Source: Dictyocoela muelleri (taxonomy: Eukaryota > Microsporidia). From it: a stretch of 12,302 nucleotides of DNA. The stretch lies in contig SDVU01000563.1 in the NCBI GenBank assembly GCA_016256075.1, positions 1 to 12,302 of the forward strand, in the 5' to 3' direction. Each line of letters opens with the position of its first letter. The stretch's first letter is position 1. Positions 8,301 to 12,302 of the stretch are shown piece by piece. The position numbers and the translations under genes are program-made. Below the pieces are notes generated by a model. It had not been told where the DNA came from, searched no databases, and saw only the letters and a list, made by a program, of their open reading frames with translations.

Positions 8301-8944
8301 TCATTGTTTCTTTAATATTTTCAATATTTCATCTAATTTATCGTCCATTACATCATATTTCACATTGCTCTTATTCAATTCGTTTTTTAAAAACAAGATT
8401 TTTTCTTCTAAACGTCTTTGGGTAAGAGAGACATCTTCCTTTGGAATCTTCTCAAAAACCATATATTTAAGATCTTTAAAAGGTCGTTTTTTATTCATAT
8501 TCTCCGTAATCTTTATCGGCGAAGAAGAGATTTTTGAAACTACTACTAAGTCATCTTGATGACCAATAGATATCTTGTTATCTGGCTAAGTAATAAGCTC
8601 TTCCAATTATATCTTGAAGAAGCCCCCAGTATTTCCATTTCATTGCACCAGATGTCTTTGATTCTGCAAATTTATTCGAAAAATTTGCATAAGATTATTA
8701 TAATTGTTTTTAACCATTGTTCCATCATAATATCTCCCATTTCAGAAGCTATTTCTTCCCAAAGAACCTTATTTTTTGAGGACTTTCCTGCTCTTTTTAT
8801 AGCCATCTTATTGCTTATATTTGTTCTCAAGCTTATAAGTAACTCGACTGCAGCATATGACCACCTTTTTGTTGATATTTTTTTGGAACATTCATCTGAA
8901 AGCTTCGTTTCTTCAAAAGAGTTTTCTTCATTTTTTAAATCCAT
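8301..8944 (-). pseudogene. Harbinger Myb/SANT-like accessory protein, decayed
   Basis: This is the second gene of the Harbinger element, which in this superfamily helps transposase bind DNA and enter the nucleus. I place the start at 8942-8944 because CCC stands six bases before that ATG; an in-frame ATG at 9005-9007 would add 21 residues. The N-terminal part has the trihelix pattern KRWSYAAVELLISL, KNKVLWEEIASEMG and EQW. The rest of the domain continues in other frames (VKNNYNNLMQIFR, then SGAMKWKYWGLLQDIIGRAYY), showing at least two shifts. The C-terminal 65-residue frame (8301-8498) is charged and likely coiled-coil (LEEKILFLKNELNKS, DDKLDEILKILKK). Its stop is 3 bp from the transposase stop, so the two genes converge. 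Confidence 0.8.
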
Positions 8945-9105
8945 TCTAAGGGCAAAAAAATATTTAAATTTTACCATCATAGAAATTTCTAAGATGGTAG
9001 ATACCATACTTAAAATTTATATGAGGGTAAAAAGTTACTATGATAGAAAAAATCTATCATGATAGAAAATATTGTAGCATATTTAAACGCGAAATTTTAA
9101 AAAAT

Positions 9106-9135
9106 CTACCATGATAGAAATTTTGAAACACGCCT
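9106..9135 (-). repeat. Harbinger right terminal inverted repeat
   Basis: Read inward from 9135 this starts AGGCGTGTTTCAAA and ends in CTACCATGATAG reading on the plus strand at 9106-9117. Further copies of the motif lie just inside: CTATCATGATAG at 9054-9065 and CTATGATAG at 9038-9046. Confidence 0.85.
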
Positions 9136-9139
9136 ATAG

Positions 9140-9370
9140 CCATTTTCATTATTATTTCCCTTCGTTGCATTATATTGTTCCTTATTTGCATTATTATAGT
9201 CCCTTCGTGGTATTATTATAGCTCCGTCGATCATTATTATAGTCCAATTACTGGTTTTTCAATGTTACTACCCATTTCAAACTTATCGTTCTATTTTTTA
9301 AAAGCTATAGACGCATTTCTTTCAAACTTATAGACCCATTTCTATAGAGCATAGACACATTTTTGATAGA
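9140..9370. repeat. Degenerate CATTATTATAG and TATAGACCCATTT repeats
   Basis: Two loose tandem families follow the Harbinger element. From 9150 to 9250, about five units of 20-25 bp resemble CATTATTATAGTCCCTTCGT. From 9304 to 9360, three units resemble TATAGACCCATTTCT. A further copy of the second motif stands alone at 10150-10164, next to the SINE at 10168. I see no coding content. Confidence 0.6.
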
Positions 9371-9411
9371 GTTATATGATCCTAAAAAATTCGACTCGAT
9401 ATATAAATTTT

Positions 9412-9857
9412 TCAACCCTTATTTATAAAGCTTATAACCTTGATTTTTTAATCCGTATTTCTAACCCTTATTTTTAAAACTTTATTTTTTTAACATTTGT
9501 TTTTACACCCTTATTTTTTAAACTTGTTTTTTTTGCTCAATTTTTAACACTTATTTTTTAACCCCTATTTATAACACATATTTTTAACCCTTATTTTTTT
9601 TAACTTGTTTCTTTCCATAATTTCCACCCTTATTTTTTTACCCTTTTTTTTACTCTTATTTTTTACTCTTATTTTTTACCCTTATTTTTTACCCTTATTT
9701 TTTACCCTTATTTTTTACCCTTATTTTTTACCCTTATTTCTATCCCTTATTTTTTTTACAATTATTTTTTTACAATTTTTTTTTACAATTTTTTTTTACC
9801 CTTGTTTTTTACCCTTGTTTTTTACCCTTTTTTTTAACCGCATTTTTTTAACCATTA
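9412..9857 (+). repeat. Pyrimidine-rich minisatellite, 13-bp unit
   Basis: A long array of TTATTTTTTACCC-like units has a nearly perfect 13-bp core at about 9655-9735 and diverged units with longer T runs on both sides. Strand bias is strong: the plus strand is nearly all pyrimidine plus A, and G is almost absent. It resembles telomere-like text (ACCCTTA) but has a long T spacer and lies inside a transposon, so a telomeric role is not supported. The open frame across it at 9605-9883 is an artefact of the repeat. Confidence 0.85.
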
Positions 9858-10167
9858 ATCTATTTATTTCTCGCAATTCGTAATTTAGGCTTCGAATTGC
9901 AGAAGTTGCTATTGACTATAATAATTGCTTGTAAAAAGATAAACCCACGATATATATATATATCATATTTATTAATTATTCCGAGCAGTGTTTTTTATAT
10001 TCAGAAAAAATGCAAACAGGTGCTTATTCTTACGTAGCTCTATCAAAGCATTTATTATAGCACATTCTGTTCTTTACTGAAGTGTTAGTATTTAGCAAAG
10101 ACAAAAATTCTCCAAACGAATTTTCGCGTTAACACCTTTTTTTCAAAAATATAGACCCATTTTTCGT
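9858..10167. other. Gene-free spacer with a hairpin and a TA run
   Basis: No gene is recognisable. GCAATTCG at 9873-9880 pairs with CGAATTGC at 9893-9900 (8-bp stem, 12-base loop). A TA run lies at 9951-9963. The rest is AT-rich unique-looking sequence. It does not match the transposase interior that would be expected beyond the SINE if the right arm continued. Confidence 0.5.
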
Positions 10168-10619
10168 GTATATATATTAAATGCTGACAACATCCATATC
10201 TGCAAACCCAGAGCTGTTTCCTACCTTGGATCTGCGACCTTTGGTTCTTGGTGTTCCTATAATACGACACACCTAAGCTACCCTGAAGCCCAGCTTGTAG
10301 CGCAGTTTTCTTTTTATTAATTACTAAGCAGAATACTGCTTATTTATGCTTTTCAAGGTTTTTTTTCACTACTTTTTACCGAGATGCGTCGCTGCACTCA
10401 TCCCCACACCTAAGAGAGTCCCTTCTGCTAGATTGTCATATTATACCAAGTCTTAATCAGTTATATAACACTAGAAAAACTGTATAAATACTATATTTCT
10501 ATTGTTTTGGACGCTTAATTTCATTCACTCATTTTTTTATGCGTGGCGTCAGTGGTATTAGAACCTCGATACTAAAATTTTACATTCAAGAATGTTAACC
10601 ACTGAACTATCTAGCTAGG
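10168..10619 (-). mobile_element. SINE-like element, copy e (full length)
   Basis: On the minus strand this copy starts with a tRNA-like head, CTAGATAGTTCAGTGGTTAA. The A-box region is at 10594-10609 and a B-box-like GGTTCTAATACC at 10554-10565. The central block TAATATGACAAT and then GTGTGGGGATGAGTGCAGCG follow. The 3' body is GAACCAAAGGTCGCAGATC and the end is TTGTCAGCAT plus an ATATATATA tail. It interrupts the right arm of the Tc1-like element just inside the duplicated transposase start. No target duplication is evident, and the sequence beyond its tail is not the continuation of that arm, so the locus was rearranged or deleted after, or together with, the insertion. Confidence 0.85.
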
Positions 10620-10620
10620 G

Positions 10621-10740
10621 TGGAATAATATACCGTTAAACTTGTCGATATTTCTTTCGAGCCTTTTTTTGGTTTATTAATGTTTAAATAGCCTTGACGA
10701 GTGTCTTGTCATAATTAATTTTGATTTTCTTGACGTTATG
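10621..10740 (-). pseudogene. Inverted duplicate of the Tc1-like transposase 5' end
   Basis: Read on the minus strand this matches 6237-6354, where the transposase starts: LIMTRH against VIMTRR, then GSKEISTSLTVYYS against LKEISRSLSVSHS in the helix-turn-helix region. One frame change separates the two pieces, and the position equivalent to the first ATG reads ACG. The match stops where SINE copy e begins. Only about 40 codons are present, so this is a fragment carried in the right arm. Confidence 0.8.
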
Positions 10741-11061
10741 GGGGGTTATTGAATTTTTTAAAAAAAATAAAAATCGCTCTCACATCTGAAAAGACTGCTC
10801 TCACTATCTGAAAAGATCGCTCTCATTAATTGAAAAGATCGCTCTCACATCTGAAAAGACTGCTCTCACTATCTGAAAAGATCGCTCTCATTAATTGAAA
10901 AGATCGCTCTCACTAATTGAAAAGATCGCTCGAACTATCTGAAAAGAACGCACTCACTAATTGAATCGAGCGCTCTCACTAACTGCAAGGAGAGCTCTCA
11001 CTAACTGCAAAGAGCGCTCTCACTAACTGCAAAGAGCGCTCTCACTAACTGCAAAACCCTG
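10621..11061 (-). repeat. Right terminal inverted repeat with 22-bp units
   Basis: This is the mirror partner of 5904-6354. About 14 units occupy 10771-11056. The outermost units have AGAGCGCTCT and CTGCAAAG spacers, and the inner ones GATCGCTCTC with TGAAAAGATC. The order of unit types from the tip inward is the same as in the left arm. Near 10775-10870 two inner units alternate as a higher-order pair of about 62 bp, suggesting later local duplication. Confidence 0.9.
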
Positions 11062-11143
11062 TAATATATTTTAACATAATATTAGCATAACCATCTCAAT
11101 ATGATGAATAAACCATTTAACAAATATTGTTTTATCAAATCAC

Positions 11144-11368
11144 ATGCTCATTTTCGTTTTATTACTTCCCTTATCAATATTTTTTACATTTGTAAAAACA
11201 TTTTTCTATAGGATTCGAAAATGGGGAATACATAGGAAGGTATACAAATTCCATACAGTTTATTCAAGGGTCGATTTTACTGTAAAAACATGGGATACAC
11301 CCAAAAAAAACTCTGGGAAAATTGGGGCATGTAGTGAAAATGCTAAATTTATTTTAGTGAATAAATAG
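11144..11368 (+). CDS. Doubtful 74-residue ORF with hydrophobic N-terminus
   Basis: The frame starts MLIFVLLLPLSIFFTFVKTF, which would pass as a signal peptide or anchor, followed by about 50 polar residues rich in Lys and Thr. AATAAA overlaps its stop (GAATAAATAG). I do not recognise a family. No CCC motif precedes the ATG, unlike the other ORFs here, and a frame of this size can occur by chance in such DNA. It could be a short secreted protein or nothing at all. Confidence 0.2.
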   Translation: MLIFVLLLPLSIFFTFVKTFFYRIRKWGIHRKVYKFHTVYSRVDFTVKTWDTPKKNSGKIGACSENAKFILVNK

Positions 11369-11399
11369 ATGGTGTTAAGGGTAGTTACATACATGGTGT

Positions 11400-11640
11400 G
11401 TTTTGTCATCTTATTGTAAAAAACGTGTTATGATTATTTTACTGAAGGTATATTCAGGTTGTGTGTTATAAAGGTTAGGGGTAGTGTGGTTATAAGGGTT
11501 AAAGGTATAAATTAGGGGTATATAGTTAATAAGTTGGGGATATAGCGTTATAAGGTCGACTCTATATGTGTCTATATGTTTATTTAGCGAGGTTGGTTAT
11601 GAAGGGGGGGTTATAAAGGATTAAGGTTGTCATATATAAG
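11400..11640 (+). repeat. G-rich degenerate repeat stretch
   Basis: Loose units of the type GGTTATAAGGGTTAAAGG and GGGGTATATAG recur here with strong strand bias (G-rich plus strand). The text resembles the reverse complement of the pyrimidine array at 9412-9857 (TAAGGGTTAAA), so the two may share an origin, in opposite orientation, on the two sides of the right arm. The units are too diverged to set a period. Confidence 0.45.
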
Positions 11641-12302
11641 CAGTTTTCTAAAAATAAATAAATGTCAAAGGTATTTAAATTTAATTAATTGTAATTTTTA
11701 TTCATAAAATTATTAATTTGTCTGGTGTAATGTAAGCATTGGTCTTCTTCTTTTCTTATTTTTAAATGTAAATTTTTAATAAAAAAAAATTATGGTTCAG
11801 GCAAAAGGTGTAGAATTTGGGGTATAGTTCAAAATGAGATAAATTTAGAATTTATCCAAAACATATGATATTCTAGCATTATAAAAAAATAAAAATAGGT
11901 ACTAGTATTTTCATTTCTACACATTTTTCTTTTTTAGCTATCAAAGCAATCTCTAAAATCCTTCCATTTAAATTACCGGTTATGAATTTATAATTAAACA
12001 TCTTTTGTTTATTTATCGCTGCCAAAAAAAATCATCTTACTGATATGGCGTCTATGTTGACAGGTCAACAAATGAAATATCTACCTATAGATGTCCTACC
12101 GACACAGAAAACCCAACTTAATCAATGAGTATGAAGTTTTTTTTTCTCCATTATTTTCTTAAAGAAACCGTAAATTTTGGATAAAAAGTCCGGATCTTGA
12201 CTATTATATCCCTAAAGTCATCATGCCTATTATATCCCCCCCCCCAAAAAAAAAATCAATTAAATATACAATTATGTGTTCGATTGATTTTATTATGAGA
12301 TT
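11641..12302. other. AT-rich stretch without a recognisable gene
   Basis: I see no coding block of note. A 27-codon frame at 12045-12128 is too short to call. CTATTATATCCC occurs twice (about 12203 and 12228), recalling the CATTATTATAG repeats near 9200. A run of ten C followed by ten A lies at 12236-12255. Confidence 0.5.

Larger units (their letters stand above)
7299..9135 (+). mobile_element. PIF/Harbinger element, structurally complete but decayed
   Basis: The ends match over about 30 bp with three mismatches: AGGCGTGTTTCACGATTTCT on the left and AGGCGTGTTTCAAAATTTCT on the right, read inward. A 3-bp target duplication, ATA, lies at 7296-7298 and 9136-9138. Three-base AT-rich duplications and GGCGTGTTT-like ends are typical of PIF/Harbinger. 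The element has the family's usual two genes, a DDE transposase (7414-8297, plus) and a Myb/SANT-like protein (8301-8944, minus), tail to tail with 3 bp between them. Both are broken, so this is a relic. It lies just after the Tc1-like transposase, so it inserted into that older element. Confidence 0.9.
5904..11061 (+). mobile_element. Composite Tc1/mariner-like (IS630) element with long repeat-built TIRs
   Basis: The two ends are CAGGGTTTT and its complement AAAACCCTG, each bordered by TA (5902-5903 and 11062-11063), as in Tc1/mariner insertions. Inside are a decayed IS630/Tc1-type transposase (6237-7245), a nested Harbinger element (7299-9135), pyrimidine-rich minisatellites and a SINE copy (10168-10619). 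Without those two insertions it would be roughly 2.9 kb, large for Tc1/mariner. The inverted arms extend into the transposase coding region, which is unusual. Either this is one element with inverted-duplicated ends, or two oppositely oriented copies fused after loss of their inner ends. I cannot decide between these from one locus. Confidence 0.8.

Noticed and set aside
8556-9062. 168-codon open frame on the plus strand
   Set aside because: It is antisense to the Myb/SANT-like gene, whose conserved domain reads on the minus strand; the plus-strand protein shows no family pattern.
9412-9857. Possible internal telomere repeat
   Set aside because: ACCCTTA resembles telomeric text, but the unit is 13 bp with long T runs, is degenerate and sits within a transposon.
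9605-9883. 92-codon open frame rich in Phe, Leu and Pro
   Set aside because: It is the translation of the 13-bp pyrimidine array and has no independent coding signal.
12045-12128. Short frame starting MASMLTGQQMKYLPIDVL
   Set aside because: Only 27 codons with no extension in any frame and no family match I can name.
12236-12255. Run of ten C then ten A
   Set aside because: It looks striking, but homopolymer junctions are often sequencing or assembly artefacts and nothing nearby gives it a role.

Overview
This is about 12.3 kb of very AT-rich eukaryotic DNA with one intact host gene set among nested, decayed mobile elements. The host gene starts immediately after a CCCC motif, and CCC stands 3-7 bases before the likely start codons of three transposon ORFs as well. 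A CCC-like signal tight against the start codon is a known annotation mark of Microsporidia. With an intron-free, shortened host gene and an AT-rich, repeat-laden genome, this suggests a large-genome microsporidian. That placement is an inference and no species is claimed.

Left part (1-4232). An intact 922-residue membrane enzyme on the minus strand (274-3042) is a GPI ethanolamine phosphate transferase, most like PIG-O/GPI13. It would add the ethanolamine phosphate group on the third mannose through which proteins are attached to GPI anchors. Copies of a tRNA-headed SINE-like element lie on both sides of it (1-210 and about 3192-3525). From 3560 to 4232 there is a pair of direct repeats with a GGCGTTTC hairpin, possibly a MITE.

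Middle (4233-5903). This stretch is AT-rich and has no recognisable gene. It holds a 5'-truncated SINE copy with perfect 10-bp target duplications (4629-4857) and a full-length inverted copy (5424-5896). The full-length copy ends almost at the terminus of the next element.

Right part (5904-11061). A 5.16-kb composite is bounded by TA and carries about 440-450-bp terminal inverted repeats made largely of 22-bp units. It contains a decayed IS630/Tc1-mariner transposase (6237-7245). A complete but decayed PIF/Harbinger element sits inside it (7299-9135, TSD ATA) with convergent transposase and Myb/SANT genes. Pyrimidine-rich minisatellites (9140-9857) and a fifth SINE copy (about 10168-10619) follow. 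The right arm repeats the start of the Tc1-like transposase gene in inverted orientation.

11062-12302 holds a doubtful 74-codon ORF, a G-rich degenerate repeat stretch and otherwise featureless AT-rich DNA. Apart from the GPI enzyme, every recognisable coding stretch belongs to a dead class II element. The nesting gives an order of events: Tc1-like element first, then Harbinger and the SINEs. No retrovirus-like, Polinton-like or toxin gene was recognised.
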